This document shows positions 19,601 to 29,342 of a DNA stretch of 64,000 nucleotides, one piece after another. The notes under the pieces were generated by a model, which was not told the DNA's origin, searched no databases, and was given only the letters and a program-made list of their open reading frames with translations. This stretch comes from an uncultured Saprospiraceae bacterium. Its GTDB lineage: Bacteria > Bacteroidota > Bacteroidia > Chitinophagales > Saprospiraceae. The stretch lies in NCBI GenBank assembly GCA_938015435.1, contig CALLPN010000003.1, forward strand, positions 248,001-312,000, given 5' to 3'. The number at the start of each line of letters is the position of its first letter. Positions within the stretch are counted from its first letter, which is position 1. Position numbers and translations under genes: made by a program.

Positions 19601-21726
19601 AAGTATATTATTGGAGAGTAAGTGCGGATAGTACAGATATCAATATTGGATATCAATGGAGAGAAAGTTCATTTATATATCTACCTAATAGCTCAGAAGG
19701 ATGGAACCAAAGTCACTATTACCAATTTTTACGGAATGATCTAACAGGCATAGAATTTGAAAATAGAAAGCTTGATTTTATAAACGAGGCAATAGGTATA
19801 AATACGACTCTTCATATTCCACAATTTGATTTGGATGGTGATGAAGTAAGATGGCCTAGATGGAATCAAGGAGATTTTAAAATTAGTAGAATGAGGTCTT
19901 GGGATTATCCAGGGAGTGCTGGTGTCGCAGTATCTTATAGAGATGATAGAATCGGACCATTTGAATATAACCAAGGAACTGGACTACACGGTAGTTGGAA
20001 CCAATCAGGAGGTATAGGTACAGAATGGTTATTCATATATCCTATGGATACTCGTGAAAATAGAATCGATTTAGTGAATATGCTCGAGGAGGTAATACAA
20101 TCTGGACACCACGTAATGGTATATACGTTTATCAATGACTTAGCGACTGCAGACCTACATACAGAAGATTGGGCATTGGATTCTTTAGATAATAGTGGTA
20201 AGAACTTTTTTAATGTGTTGGAGACTCAAGGGGCAAAAGATGTAAGAAAACTAGAAGAACGAGGAACTGTATTTTGGGGTGGAATCTATACTAAAGATGA
20301 AAACTGGAAAGATGAAGATATCGGTGCTACAATACTGGATGAAATTGCGTTATCTGCAGAATTTCAAATAAACTATAAAGAAGGAGATTTTAACACGCCA
20401 AAGATTGGTCCTGCTTTATCTTGGGATAAAATGATTTGGAGCGTAGAAGATCAGATGCCGGAAGATACATATATGGCTTATATAAAAGGTATTAAGGCCA
20501 ATGGAGATATGGATACATTGTTTACAATAATAACTGAAAGCGAAGTCGACCTTTCAGGAATAGATGCTACAGAGTATCCTTTCTTGAGATTAGATATGTA
20601 TACATTTGACGAAGTGAATCGTACACCGGTTAATATTAATTTTTGGAGAGTATTATATGAATCTCCACCGGAAGCAATACTTAATAAGGACGATACATTT
20701 GTATTTAACTCGGATACTCTTGAACAAGGCCAAATTATGGAGTTTGCAATAAAGGCAGAAAATATAAGTGGAAAAGACATGGACAGTCTACTAGTGAAGT
20801 ATACTATTACGAATTCTAATAATGAATCTATAATCAAGTATGATCGTGTTGCTCCATTGGAGTCAAATGATATTCAACAATTGAACTTTACTTACGATAC
20901 AAAGACTCTTTCTGGAGATCAACAATTTAATTTTGAAATTAATCCTGATGGTGATCAACAAGAAAAATTCTTATTCAATAATTTTGGAGTGAAAGATTTC
21001 TTTGTACGCAAAGATGAAAGAGAGCCCGTATTGGATGTAAGTTTTGATGGCATACATATTATCAATGGTGATATAGTCGCTGCAAATCCTTTTATCTTAA
21101 TAGATGTACGCGATGAAAATGAATACTTACTTTTGGACGATCCAGAAAAGATAATGGTTTCATTGGTAGACCCAAGTGGAAATAGAGTGGATTACAATGT
21201 CTCTAGTCCTGAGCTATCCTTTGAACCAGCAACTGAGACTAATAAAAATCAAGCAAAAATATCTTTAGAGCCTACCTTAACGCAAGATGGAGATTATAGA
21301 TTATTAGTGCAAGCCAGTGATGCAACGGGAAATATTAGCGGTGATAATGATTACGAAGTTACTTTTAAAATTATATTAAGAGAAAGTGTTTCTAATGTAC
21401 TAAATTACCCTAATCCATTTTCGAGTCAAACACAATTTATATTTACACTTACTGGAACTGAAGTACCAGATGATATTAGTATTAGTATTCTTACTGTGAG
21501 TGGTAAAGTGGTAAAAGAAATATCTAGAGAAGAGTTAGGACCATTACGTATCGGTTTAAATAGAACAGATTACAAATGGACTGGAACTGATGACTATGGT
21601 GAAAAGTTAGCTAATGGAGTCTATCTTTATAAAGTTAATTTGCCTGCAGATATGGAGCGTTATGAAAACGCAGTTGCTGATAAATTCTTTACCAAAGGAT
21701 TTGGTAAATTAGTAATTATGAGATAA
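16675..21726 (+). CDS. porU2: Gingipain-family (C25) peptidase, PorU2-like type IX secretion protein
   Basis: The 1683-residue protein has a signal peptide ending at ...TVYTNAQ (about residue 27), an N-terminal beta region, and a C25 caspase-like domain from about 390 to 780. The catalytic pair is visible: His642 in SFFGHSSAG and Cys672 in LSMGCYSG, 30 residues apart, as in gingipains. Ig-like beta domains follow, and near the end a FlgD-like fold (NYPNPFSSQTQF ... WTGTDDYGEKLANGVYLYKV). This architecture matches the proteins called PorU2, paralogues of the PorU sortase that processes type IX cargo at the cell surface. The role of PorU2 is itself not established. It is monocistronic, with a strong terminator behind. 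Confidence 0.87.
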   Translation: MKKLTRMQSMLFTIILSITATVYTNAQIVIGQDTLLGNEWIDFDQSYYKLMLAEDGLYRVTYEELQAAGLPLESLTGAEIQLFYFGQEQSISVSTDGLLSSGDYIEFVGVKNRGELDKHLYKEESDQLNPRYSLYTDSSAYYITWDQGVIGNRLQEQTVDLTGNILDSEPFYMHEDIVVFADRVNKPSEAQDVRFSQYMPGEGYCSDLQGTNTYSHTVSNKFEAGPTPTLSIRLSGNNLLHKVDVSLDNNVKHTAEFGKNETKQLDIDLDDSDVINGSSEVEVRSYESTADKNTIANSVLRYAREFDFESMDEYQFTLSPSNEERYIVIKNFNINSNQINIIDVTNGIRYTPIVEGDVIKLLIPESDKVNSYRINNTSAIKSVSSIGVTLMVDYSQMIGVQYLMYTSKQFDRDGNDGVNYLRAYADHRASENGGSYVPAIIFVEDLVNQFGYGVSRHPLVMKNHARWVSENWTDAKYNFLIGKGLEYAASRSPEQLNDPSPLVLKTILPTFGLPGSDNSMMAKKDDTQPRIPTGRIAVTSVEGIKTYYEKVTTRENPINYPSTIEGRLWTKKIIHLAGGDENILSLIESSLDNMGNILVQNRFGAEVTTFSKQSSANVTSSLPSQILEAVDQGASILSFFGHSSAGTFDFSIEEASQYNNGGRLPVLLSMGCYSGNIHTASKALSENFVLEPEVGCIAFLASSGSAYITPQGDLGERFYQALGTDEFYHGTIGDMVHYLLELNNDVENTFVSLKTLNEQFTLHGDPAVRIQSYYDADYSIDYSSVKTNPSIVGPEDAEIKLYYDIVNLGENTSDSINVRAIQTLPDGTAMDTFYRRVKGPGHSYTDTFTIKNPGLEGIGENCISIEVNYDGLVAEGPSPGASNNNLLGAVEGENGYCFYVLDNSANPIFPEEFAIVNGVQPKLIASTSNILAEDRKYFMELDTTSLFNSNMKETKVINEGGGSLVWEPNTEFVPGEVYYWRVSADSTDINIGYQWRESSFIYLPNSSEGWNQSHYYQFLRNDLTGIEFENRKLDFINEAIGINTTLHIPQFDLDGDEVRWPRWNQGDFKISRMRSWDYPGSAGVAVSYRDDRIGPFEYNQGTGLHGSWNQSGGIGTEWLFIYPMDTRENRIDLVNMLEEVIQSGHHVMVYTFINDLATADLHTEDWALDSLDNSGKNFFNVLETQGAKDVRKLEERGTVFWGGIYTKDENWKDEDIGATILDEIALSAEFQINYKEGDFNTPKIGPALSWDKMIWSVEDQMPEDTYMAYIKGIKANGDMDTLFTIITESEVDLSGIDATEYPFLRLDMYTFDEVNRTPVNINFWRVLYESPPEAILNKDDTFVFNSDTLEQGQIMEFAIKAENISGKDMDSLLVKYTITNSNNESIIKYDRVAPLESNDIQQLNFTYDTKTLSGDQQFNFEINPDGDQQEKFLFNNFGVKDFFVRKDEREPVLDVSFDGIHIINGDIVAANPFILIDVRDENEYLLLDDPEKIMVSLVDPSGNRVDYNVSSPELSFEPATETNKNQAKISLEPTLTQDGDYRLLVQASDATGNISGDNDYEVTFKIILRESVSNVLNYPNPFSSQTQFIFTLTGTEVPDDISISILTVSGKVVKEISREELGPLRIGLNRTDYKWTGTDDYGEKLANGVYLYKVNLPADMERYENAVADKFFTKGFGKLVIMR

Positions 21727-21750
21727 TATCTCCGGTTTAGAATAAAGTAA

Positions 21751-21782
21751 AAGTCCTTTGATCATTATTGATCAAAGGACTT
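21751..21782. terminator. Bidirectional rho-independent terminator after porU2
   Basis: A perfect 14-bp stem (AAGTCCTTTGATCA / TGATCAAAGGACTT) with a 4-nt loop is followed by a T tract. Its right edge nearly touches the stop codon of the convergent membrane-protein gene, so it probably serves both. Confidence 0.9.
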
Positions 21783-21784
21783 TT

Positions 21785-22717
21785 TTATTTCTTGAAGATC
21801 GATTTAGTATCATTCCAAAGATCATATTGCTTAGAGCCAAATGGACTAAACATTATAAATAATGCTACTGGTAGTAAATGAATGGAAAAATCCGGACCAA
21901 CAGTAAGAGCTATGCCCAGATGAAATATAATTAAAACTAAACCCCATATTCTATGAAGCTTAAATCGAAATAGAATAATGATAGATAGAAACTCAATACA
22001 ATAACCAGCAATATGAAATATGGCTATCCAATATCCTTGGTGATCTATAAGTAATTGCTGGAAAAAATATTCATTCCCAGAAAAATACGAAGTCTTAGCA
22101 CTTTGAAGCGTTAATCCGTTTGGTGACAATGCAGAAGTAACTCCCCATTTTATTTGTTTGGCTACTCCCAGTAATTTGTAAAATCCGGATATCGAATATG
22201 TGGCTAACATGATAGTCTGTATTCCAAATATTGCTTTCAATAAATCGCTTTTATATGAAGTTGATTTTTGATTGGGTAAGAATATAAATACTATAGATGT
22301 AGTGACCACCATATGTAGATAATGATCTACTGCTCCAAAGGAAGAAACCAATGATAAAAATTGAAAAAGAGCAATGAAAACTATTATTCTTACTAATCTA
22401 CTTTGTCTCCAAAAGACTATACTCAAAATACTACTCCCAACCAGTAGTATGTAAATAAATCGAATCGCAGATCTCCATTCAAAATGAGATATCCAGGCGC
22501 TGCTCCACTGTGGCTTAAATAGACTTTCTGAAGAAACAATGTCAGTCCATGAAGGAAATTGCGAATTGAAAGTTATCGATTGGAAGGCAACAATAAATAC
22601 AAAAAAATAAAATATGGATACTAGAGTAGAGCCTTTGGCGTAATGTTCTTCGTTTTCAAATATGGATTGCCCATTGTACTTTGCTTTACTCCAGAAAATA
22701 TTAATTAGATTTTTCAT
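21785..22717 (-). CDS. HTTM/DoxX-like integral membrane protein
   Basis: The 310-residue protein has about seven hydrophobic helices and short loops. Features such as SFGAVDHYLHMV, YSISGFYKLLG...WGVTSAL and a late FHLGIALTVGPDFSIHLLPVALFIMF helix resemble HTTM (vitamin K carboxylase-like) and DoxX-like membrane proteins of Bacteroidota. This family link is by eye and uncertain; the enzymatic role is unknown. The ATG overlaps the stop of the upstream 146-aa gene by 4 bp (ATGA), so the two are translationally coupled and probably act together. Confidence 0.5.
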   Translation of the reverse strand: MKNLINIFWSKAKYNGQSIFENEEHYAKGSTLVSIFYFFVFIVAFQSITFNSQFPSWTDIVSSESLFKPQWSSAWISHFEWRSAIRFIYILLVGSSILSIVFWRQSRLVRIIVFIALFQFLSLVSSFGAVDHYLHMVVTTSIVFIFLPNQKSTSYKSDLLKAIFGIQTIMLATYSISGFYKLLGVAKQIKWGVTSALSPNGLTLQSAKTSYFSGNEYFFQQLLIDHQGYWIAIFHIAGYCIEFLSIIILFRFKLHRIWGLVLIIFHLGIALTVGPDFSIHLLPVALFIMFSPFGSKQYDLWNDTKSIFKK

Positions 22718-23154
22718 TTTATCCTTTTTAATATTTCAAATTGCATATAACTACTCTTTTTTGTTTCTACATAGTCACCGGATAGTCTCACTAGGTCTAT
22801 ATTTCCTTCTATTTTTTCAATTATAAAATGAGTAGAATCTATCATTACGTTATTCGATCGGATATATTCTTCTCCAATTTCTACTAGCCAACTGGGATAA
22901 TACTTTCTTTCAATGGGTGTAAGTTCTTTATTTCCATATAACAACAGATGTGAGTCTCCACAAGAATCTGTAATCTGTAAATCGTAATTAGAATAGTCGT
23001 ATGGTATAAATGTATACAGATTAAATAGTGAGAAGGGTACAATTTCTTTTCCATTCCCAAAATACTTGGGATAGAATGCTAAGATAAAGTATAGACATAT
23101 AAGTGCAGGAACACCGTAGTGAATTAATTTGCTGCCTTGATTTGTACTATTCAT
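22714..23154 (-). CDS. Single-helix membrane protein of unknown function, paired with HTTM-like gene
   Basis: From ATG 23154 the protein has 146 residues; an in-frame GTG at 23172 would add six. One transmembrane helix is seen at about 13-32 (YGVPALICLYFILAFYPKYFG), followed by a soluble domain of about 110 residues with a CGDSH motif and mixed charges. I do not recognise the family. It overlaps the next gene by 4 bp, which makes a two-gene unit with the HTTM-like protein. Such small partner proteins beside HTTM or DoxX genes are common, but their function is not known. Confidence 0.6.
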   Translation of the reverse strand: MNSTNQGSKLIHYGVPALICLYFILAFYPKYFGNGKEIVPFSLFNLYTFIPYDYSNYDLQITDSCGDSHLLLYGNKELTPIERKYYPSWLVEIGEEYIRSNNVMIDSTHFIIEKIEGNIDLVRLSGDYVETKKSSYMQFEILKRIK

Positions 23155-23270
23155 GATGTAAATATAATCCACGTTTCTTTAATATACATTTTTAGCCATT
23201 AGCTACTTATCTATATTACATCTAGTTCTCTTTTTGTTACCTTCACGCTCCAACTTAGTAATATTAGATT

Positions 23271-26066
23271 ATGGCAGAGAAGAAGCTATTCCTACTCGAT
23301 GGACATGCATTAGTATATAGGGCGCATTTCGCATTTATCAATCGTCCATTGATTAACTCCAAAGGGATCAATACTTCGGCAATCACAGGCTTCGTGAGGT
23401 CTCTATGGGATATATTGGTGAATCAGAAGCCAACTCATATTGCGGTAGCATTTGACCCAAGAGGTGGCACATTCCGTCACGAACAATATCCAGAGTATAA
23501 GGCTAATCGTGATGCGCAACCAGAGGATATATCTATAGCGATCCCTATCATACAAGAGATTCTTAAAGGATTCAAAATTCCTGTAGTAATAGTGAAAAAC
23601 TATGAGGCCGATGATGTTATCGGTACGTTAAGTAAGCAGGCTGAAGCTGAAGGATTTGACGTGTATATGGTAACTCCGGATAAGGATTATGCTCAGCTAG
23701 TATCGGATAATATCTTTATGTATAAGCCTTCTCGTATGGGTAATGGTATAGAGGTACTAGGTGCTAAAGAAGTCAAAGAAAAGTGGGATATCGAACGTGT
23801 AGATCAAGTCATAGACGTATTAGGCTTACAAGGCGATAGCGTTGATAATATTCCAGGTGTGCCTGGTATAGGGCCTAAGACGGCGGTTAAACTCCTAAAG
23901 CTTTACAGCGATGTGGAAGGAATATTAGCTAACACTCATGAACTGAAGGGAAAGCAAAAGGAAAATCTAGAGAACTTTGCTGAGCAAGCAAGGCTTTCTA
24001 AGGATCTAGCAACAATCAAATTGGATGTACCGATCAATTTTGATGCAGCAACATACATTCTAGAAGAATTCGACAAACCTAAATTGGAGGTTCTCTTTAA
24101 AGAGTTAGAGTTTAGATCATTAGCGATACAGATATTAGGACAAGCAAAGAAGGAAACACAGCCAGGAGAACAACAAGATTTATTCTCTGGATTTTCTGCA
24201 AATTCTTCAAAGCAAAAAGCAAAGGCTACTAAGGCATATGCTGTAGTAGAGAAGAACATCGAAAATACAGAACATGAATATATACTGGTGGATACATCAG
24301 AAAAACGCACGGCACTGATCAAAGACCTATTGAAGCAAAAGACTGTTGCGTATGATACGGAAACAACGGGTATAGATGCACACCAAGCAGAGTTAGTGGG
24401 TTTGTCATTTTCTTGGGAGACAGGGAAAGCATATTACGTACCTACACCAGAGAATCAAGATGAAGCTAAAGCCATCGCTGCAGAATTTTCAGAAGTGCTG
24501 GGGAGTCAAGATATAGAGAAAGTAGGTCAAAATATCAAGTATGATAACATTATGCTTAAGTGGTATGGCGTAGAAGTATCTGGGCCTATGTTTGATACTA
24601 TGATCGCTCATTACCTATGTGAGCCTGATCTAAGACATAAACTCGATTACTTGACTGAAGCGTATCTCGAGTATAAAATGGTTCCTATAGAGCAACTCAT
24701 CGGAAAACGTGGTAAAAACCAATTGACGATGAGAGATGTACCGGTAGAGAAAGTCGTGGAGTACGCAGGAGAAGATGCAGATCTAACATTACAATTATTA
24801 CCAACGCTAACGGAACTACTCAAAGAGAATGAAAGTGAAGAGGTATATCGTAAAATAGAAGAGCCACTGATCAAAGTACTAGAAGAGATAGAATATAATG
24901 GTGTTCGTATTAATCCTAAGTTTTTGCAAGATTATTCGGTAGACCTTGGTGAACGTATACATGATGTCAAATTAGAAATCTATAAGCAAGCCGGAAGCGA
25001 ATTTAATATAGGTTCTCCTCGTCAAGTAGGTGAGATCTTATTTGATCGATTGAAGGTGCCATATAGATGGCGTAAGACTAGTTCTGGTCAGTATTCTACT
25101 GATGTAGAAAAGCTTACAGAGCTAGCTCCAAAACATGATATCATTCAGCATATACTTCAGTATAGGAAACTTAGTAAACTCAAGTCGACTTATGTAGATG
25201 CATTACCATTACTAATTAATCCACGTACAGGAAGAGTACATAGTAACTTTAATCAAGCAAGAGCTGCAACTGGAAGATTGAGTTCGGACAAACCTAATTT
25301 ACAGAATATTCCTATTAGGGATGAAGCAGGTAGAGAAATTCGTAAGGCTTTTGAGCCAAGAGACAAGGATCATATTTTATTGGCAGCGGATTATAGCCAA
25401 ATAGAATTGAGATTGATCGCTGAGATAAGTGAAGATGAAGCAATGATGGAAGCTTTTATCGCAGGTAATGATTTCCACAGAGCAACTGCTGCAAAAGTAT
25501 ATGATGTACCTTATGATGAAGTGACTGCTGATCAAAGACGAAATGCTAAGACAGTTAATTTCTCTATCACATACGGTGCTGGAGCTACAAATTTGTCACG
25601 CCAATTAGATATCAGTAGGGGAGAAGCCAAAGATCTTATTGATAATTATTTCGAACAGTTTAGTGGTTTAAAAAGATATATGGATGATACCGTGGCTTTC
25701 GCAAGAGAGAATGGATATGTGCAGACTAAACTTGGACGTAGGCGTTCATTGAGAGATATAGATTCTCGTAATGGTATGCTTAGATCCAATGCCGAGCGTA
25801 TGGCGATCAACACACCTATCCAAGGTACTGCTGCGGATATGATTAAGATTGCAATGATCAATATCCATAAAGCATTGAAAGACGGAAATTATAAGACCAA
25901 AATGATCATGCAAGTTCATGATGAATTAGTATTCGATGTACACAGATCAGAATTAGAAGAGATCAAAACTTTAGTAGAAGATCTAATGAAAAATGCATTG
26001 CCAGATTTAAAAGTACCCATCCTAGTAGGTATGGATACAGGAGAAAATTGGTTGGAAGCACATTAG
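23271..26066 (+). CDS. polA: DNA polymerase I
   Basis: The 931-residue enzyme has all three domains. The 5'-3' exonuclease (1 to about 290) contains LFLLDGHALVYRAHFAF and NYEADDVIGTL. The 3'-5' exonuclease (about 335-500) keeps Asp362 and Glu364 (YDTETTG), NIKYDNIML and YAGEDADLTL, so proofreading should be active. The polymerase domain has motif A (AADYSQIELRLIAEI), the O helix (RRNAKTVNFSITYGAG) and motif C (VHDELVFD, with His883-Asp884-Glu885). It fills gaps in repair and Okazaki processing. The ATG is preceded by a 97-bp spacer. It converges on uvrA with 22 bp between stops. Confidence 0.97.
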   Translation: MAEKKLFLLDGHALVYRAHFAFINRPLINSKGINTSAITGFVRSLWDILVNQKPTHIAVAFDPRGGTFRHEQYPEYKANRDAQPEDISIAIPIIQEILKGFKIPVVIVKNYEADDVIGTLSKQAEAEGFDVYMVTPDKDYAQLVSDNIFMYKPSRMGNGIEVLGAKEVKEKWDIERVDQVIDVLGLQGDSVDNIPGVPGIGPKTAVKLLKLYSDVEGILANTHELKGKQKENLENFAEQARLSKDLATIKLDVPINFDAATYILEEFDKPKLEVLFKELEFRSLAIQILGQAKKETQPGEQQDLFSGFSANSSKQKAKATKAYAVVEKNIENTEHEYILVDTSEKRTALIKDLLKQKTVAYDTETTGIDAHQAELVGLSFSWETGKAYYVPTPENQDEAKAIAAEFSEVLGSQDIEKVGQNIKYDNIMLKWYGVEVSGPMFDTMIAHYLCEPDLRHKLDYLTEAYLEYKMVPIEQLIGKRGKNQLTMRDVPVEKVVEYAGEDADLTLQLLPTLTELLKENESEEVYRKIEEPLIKVLEEIEYNGVRINPKFLQDYSVDLGERIHDVKLEIYKQAGSEFNIGSPRQVGEILFDRLKVPYRWRKTSSGQYSTDVEKLTELAPKHDIIQHILQYRKLSKLKSTYVDALPLLINPRTGRVHSNFNQARAATGRLSSDKPNLQNIPIRDEAGREIRKAFEPRDKDHILLAADYSQIELRLIAEISEDEAMMEAFIAGNDFHRATAAKVYDVPYDEVTADQRRNAKTVNFSITYGAGATNLSRQLDISRGEAKDLIDNYFEQFSGLKRYMDDTVAFARENGYVQTKLGRRRSLRDIDSRNGMLRSNAERMAINTPIQGTAADMIKIAMINIHKALKDGNYKTKMIMQVHDELVFDVHRSELEEIKTLVEDLMKNALPDLKVPILVGMDTGENWLEAH

Positions 26067-26088
26067 TAAATTGACAAACGTATTTACA

Positions 26089-28932
26089 TTATAATTTCTC
26101 TTTTAGGAATTGACCAGTAAAAGATTTTTTCACCTTTACGATACCTTCTGGTGGACCTTGATATACTAGGTGTCCGCCAGTCTTACCACCGGTAGGACCC
26201 AAGTCGATTATATAATCGCCCATCTTAATGACATCCATATTGTGCTCTACTACGAGTACTGTATGCCCATGTTCTACTAATGCATTAAACGCATCCATGA
26301 GCTTACGGATATCATGAAAGTGCAAACCAGTAGTCGGCTCATCAAAAATGAAAAAGATATGTTTACTATGATTTTCTCTTGTCAGAAATGAAGCAAGTTT
26401 AACTCTTTGTGCTTCTCCGCCAGATAAAGTACTAGACGACTGACCCATCTTAATATATCCTAGGCCTACATCATAGAGAGGTTGTATACGTGCTATGATA
26501 TCTCTTTTCTCTTCGAAGAAATCTAATGCTTCTTCTATGCTAAGATTAAGTACGTCATGGATGCTCTTACCGTTGTACTCTACTTCTATGACATCATCTT
26601 TAAACTTCTTACCGTTACATTCGTCACAGACTAATTTTACGTCCGCTAGGAATTGCATTTCTACAGTAATCTCTCCATCTCCTTTACAAGTTTCGCATCG
26701 CCCTCCATCTACATTAAATGAAAAGTGCTTTGGCGAATACCCTCTAATCTTACTGAGTTGCTGACTGGCATATAATTTTCTGATCGCATCGTAAGCTTTG
26801 ACATAAGTCACAGGATTAGATCTCGAAGATTTTCCGATTGGACTTTGGTTGATCATCTCCACTTGAGTGATGTTTTTTATCGCTCCTGTAATACTATCAT
26901 GTCTTCCTGGTGATTTGCTGATCGCTTCGTTGAGTGCTTTTTTAAGCGCAGGATAAAGTATATGTTTTACTAATGATGTTTTACCAGATCCTGATACACC
27001 ACTTACTACAGTTAGAGTATTAAGTGGAATGGTTACATCTATATTTTTTAAGTTGTGTTGTCTTGCACCTTTGATCTCTATCTTGTTGGAAGAAGTACGA
27101 CGATGTGTCGGCAGAGGCAATTGTTCTTTTCCACTTATATAAAGAGAAGTAAGGCTTTCTTTTACTCCTTTTTTGAAGGCTTTGTATGGACCGTCAAAAA
27201 CGATGACGCCACCGTGTATTCCTGCGCCTGGTCCTACATCGATTATGTAATCTGCATTAGTAATTACTTCTTCTTCATGCTCGACTACGACAACGGTATT
27301 TCCTAAGTCACGTAGTTTCTCAAGTACCTTCACGAGTTTGTCAGTATCCTTTGGATGTAATCCTATACTTGGTTCATCTAATATGTATAACGAGTTGGTT
27401 AAGTTACTACCAAGAGTACGTGTAAGGTTGATACGTTGAGTCTCTCCACCAGACAGAGTGCTTGACATACGATCTAGTGATAAGTAAGACAAACCTACAT
27501 CGATCATCGTTTGTAATCTTCCTTGTACTTCGACTAAAATTCGATCGGCTATTTTAGCATCATGCTTATTAAGTTTGATCTTATCAAAGAATACAAATAA
27601 CTCATCTATTGGAATATTAATTAATTCAGAAATATTCTTTTTCGCTACGATTACATACCGAGCTTCTTTGCGAAGTCTACCACCTTTACATTCATTACAA
27701 TTGGTACGACCGCGATATCTTGCAAGAAGTACTCTATTTTGAATTTTGTAAGTCTTGGCTTGAAGCTGTGCAAAAAATGTTTCTACACCATCGAAGTAAT
27801 CGTTTCCTTCCCAAATTAATTTCTTCTCATCATCGCTTAATTCTCTCCACGGCTTGTGAACAGGAAAATCAAACTTATGTGCGGATTGGATTATTTGATT
27901 GAGCCATGCTTTTCCTTTTTCTCCTCTCCAACAAGCTATTGCTTCGTCGTATAAAGATCTACTATCATCAGGTATTACTTTGTCCGGATCTACTCCTAGG
28001 ATACGTCCATAACCTTCACATTTAGGACATGCTCCATAAGGATTGTTATAGTTGAATAGTTGGTGCGTCGGTTCTTGAAATAGGATACCATCTAATTCGA
28101 AACGACTATTGTAAGAGACACTTTTACCGCCCATAATCTGGACCACACAATCGCCTTCACTTTCTGAGAAAGCAGTCAATACAGAGTCGGCAATTCTTTT
28201 CTTATTTTCTTCTTCGTCAGATACCGCAAATCTATCTATCAAGATATGAATCGACTCTTTGAGTTTAGTGACAGATTTACTGAGATTCTTATCCTTGCTT
28301 TCTAGCTTTTCTTCTATATCTATTAATTCACCATTGATATATAATCTATTGAACCCCTTTTGCATGAGTAAGTATAACTCCTGGTGGAGCGTACGTTCAT
28401 ATTTCTTTTGGATTGGTATCATCAATATGATCTTGGTTCCCTTTTTTTGCTTTTGGATGTACTCCACGACATCGGATACTTCATGCTTACGTACTAGATC
28501 ACCAGATATAGGCGAGTAGGTCTTACCGATACGAGCAAATAGCAATCTCATGAAATCATATATCTCAGTCAGTGATCCTACAGTAGATCGAGCATTACTG
28601 GTCGTTACTTTTTGCTCTATGGCAATTGCTGGACAAATACCTTTGATGAAATCTACCTCAGGCTTTTTCATCCTATTAAGAAACTGACGGGCATATGAAG
28701 ATAGACTTTCTACGTATCGACGCTGCCCCTCGGCATATAAGGTGTCCATGATGAGAGAAGACTTACCAGACCCAGATAATCCAGTCACTACTATAAGTTT
28801 CTTCTTAGGAATGAGGACTTCCACATTCTTGAGATTATTAGATCTAGCTCCTTTGATATGGATATACTCTCTAAGTGACTGGTATTCATCAGACTTAGAT
28901 TTTTTAGGTGCAGATTTGGATTTAGTCGCCAT
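26089..28932 (-). CDS. uvrA: Excinuclease ABC subunit UvrA
   Basis: The 947-residue protein has two ABC modules. Walker A motifs are GLSGSGKSS (about residue 53) and GVSGSGKTS in the C-terminal half; signature motifs are STLSGGETQRINL and STLSGGEAQRVKLA; both Walker B/LDEP segments (YILDEPSIGLHPKD and FFIFDEPTTGLHFHD) are intact. Zinc-binding Cys pairs appear as CPKC and CNEC in the first half and CETC and CDEC in the second. UvrA scans DNA with UvrB for bulky damage in nucleotide excision repair. It is alone on this strand, convergent with polA and divergent from pdxA; uvrB and uvrC are not in the window. Confidence 0.97.
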   Translation of the reverse strand: MATKSKSAPKKSKSDEYQSLREYIHIKGARSNNLKNVEVLIPKKKLIVVTGLSGSGKSSLIMDTLYAEGQRRYVESLSSYARQFLNRMKKPEVDFIKGICPAIAIEQKVTTSNARSTVGSLTEIYDFMRLLFARIGKTYSPISGDLVRKHEVSDVVEYIQKQKKGTKIILMIPIQKKYERTLHQELYLLMQKGFNRLYINGELIDIEEKLESKDKNLSKSVTKLKESIHILIDRFAVSDEEENKKRIADSVLTAFSESEGDCVVQIMGGKSVSYNSRFELDGILFQEPTHQLFNYNNPYGACPKCEGYGRILGVDPDKVIPDDSRSLYDEAIACWRGEKGKAWLNQIIQSAHKFDFPVHKPWRELSDDEKKLIWEGNDYFDGVETFFAQLQAKTYKIQNRVLLARYRGRTNCNECKGGRLRKEARYVIVAKKNISELINIPIDELFVFFDKIKLNKHDAKIADRILVEVQGRLQTMIDVGLSYLSLDRMSSTLSGGETQRINLTRTLGSNLTNSLYILDEPSIGLHPKDTDKLVKVLEKLRDLGNTVVVVEHEEEVITNADYIIDVGPGAGIHGGVIVFDGPYKAFKKGVKESLTSLYISGKEQLPLPTHRRTSSNKIEIKGARQHNLKNIDVTIPLNTLTVVSGVSGSGKTSLVKHILYPALKKALNEAISKSPGRHDSITGAIKNITQVEMINQSPIGKSSRSNPVTYVKAYDAIRKLYASQQLSKIRGYSPKHFSFNVDGGRCETCKGDGEITVEMQFLADVKLVCDECNGKKFKDDVIEVEYNGKSIHDVLNLSIEEALDFFEEKRDIIARIQPLYDVGLGYIKMGQSSSTLSGGEAQRVKLASFLTRENHSKHIFFIFDEPTTGLHFHDIRKLMDAFNALVEHGHTVLVVEHNMDVIKMGDYIIDLGPTGGKTGGHLVYQGPPEGIVKVKKSFTGQFLKEKL

Positions 28933-29342
28933 ATATTATGCTATGTATCGTTGAAGTAGTATCAATCATGCAAGATCAAACTTATTTTTCTAAAAAATGA
29001 AGATGTCTCGACAAATACTGAGTTATCATGATCTAAAACTATAAACATAGATAGAAATAAAGAGTTCTTATAGTCTTTAAGTGGTTTGAAGAAAGATCTG
29101 ATCAATGATGTAAGTCTAGCACTAGTCTTGTTTTAGATAGATGGTCTAACTCCGGATAATGCAACGATATAGGTTTCTTGCTCATCTCAAAATCAGACTA
29201 TTATAATAGTAGTTGGTATTAATCATACTTTATCACTTCTCAAGACAGTCCTTCTCTAAAAACAATTATCTTAGCCTCCGATAATTAGTAGTGGATACAA
29301 TTGGATAATAGAGATAAGGAAAATCTCAAACAAAACGAATAT
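28933..29342. other. 410-bp divergent intergenic region, uvrA/pdxA
   Basis: This AT-rich spacer separates the divergent uvrA and pdxA starts. It holds a 14-bp AT palindrome (ACTATTATAATAGT, 29197-29210) and a near-consensus -7 box (TAGTCTTG, around 29121). No reading frame beyond about 15 codons, no RNA gene and no strong hairpin was seen. Confidence 0.6.
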
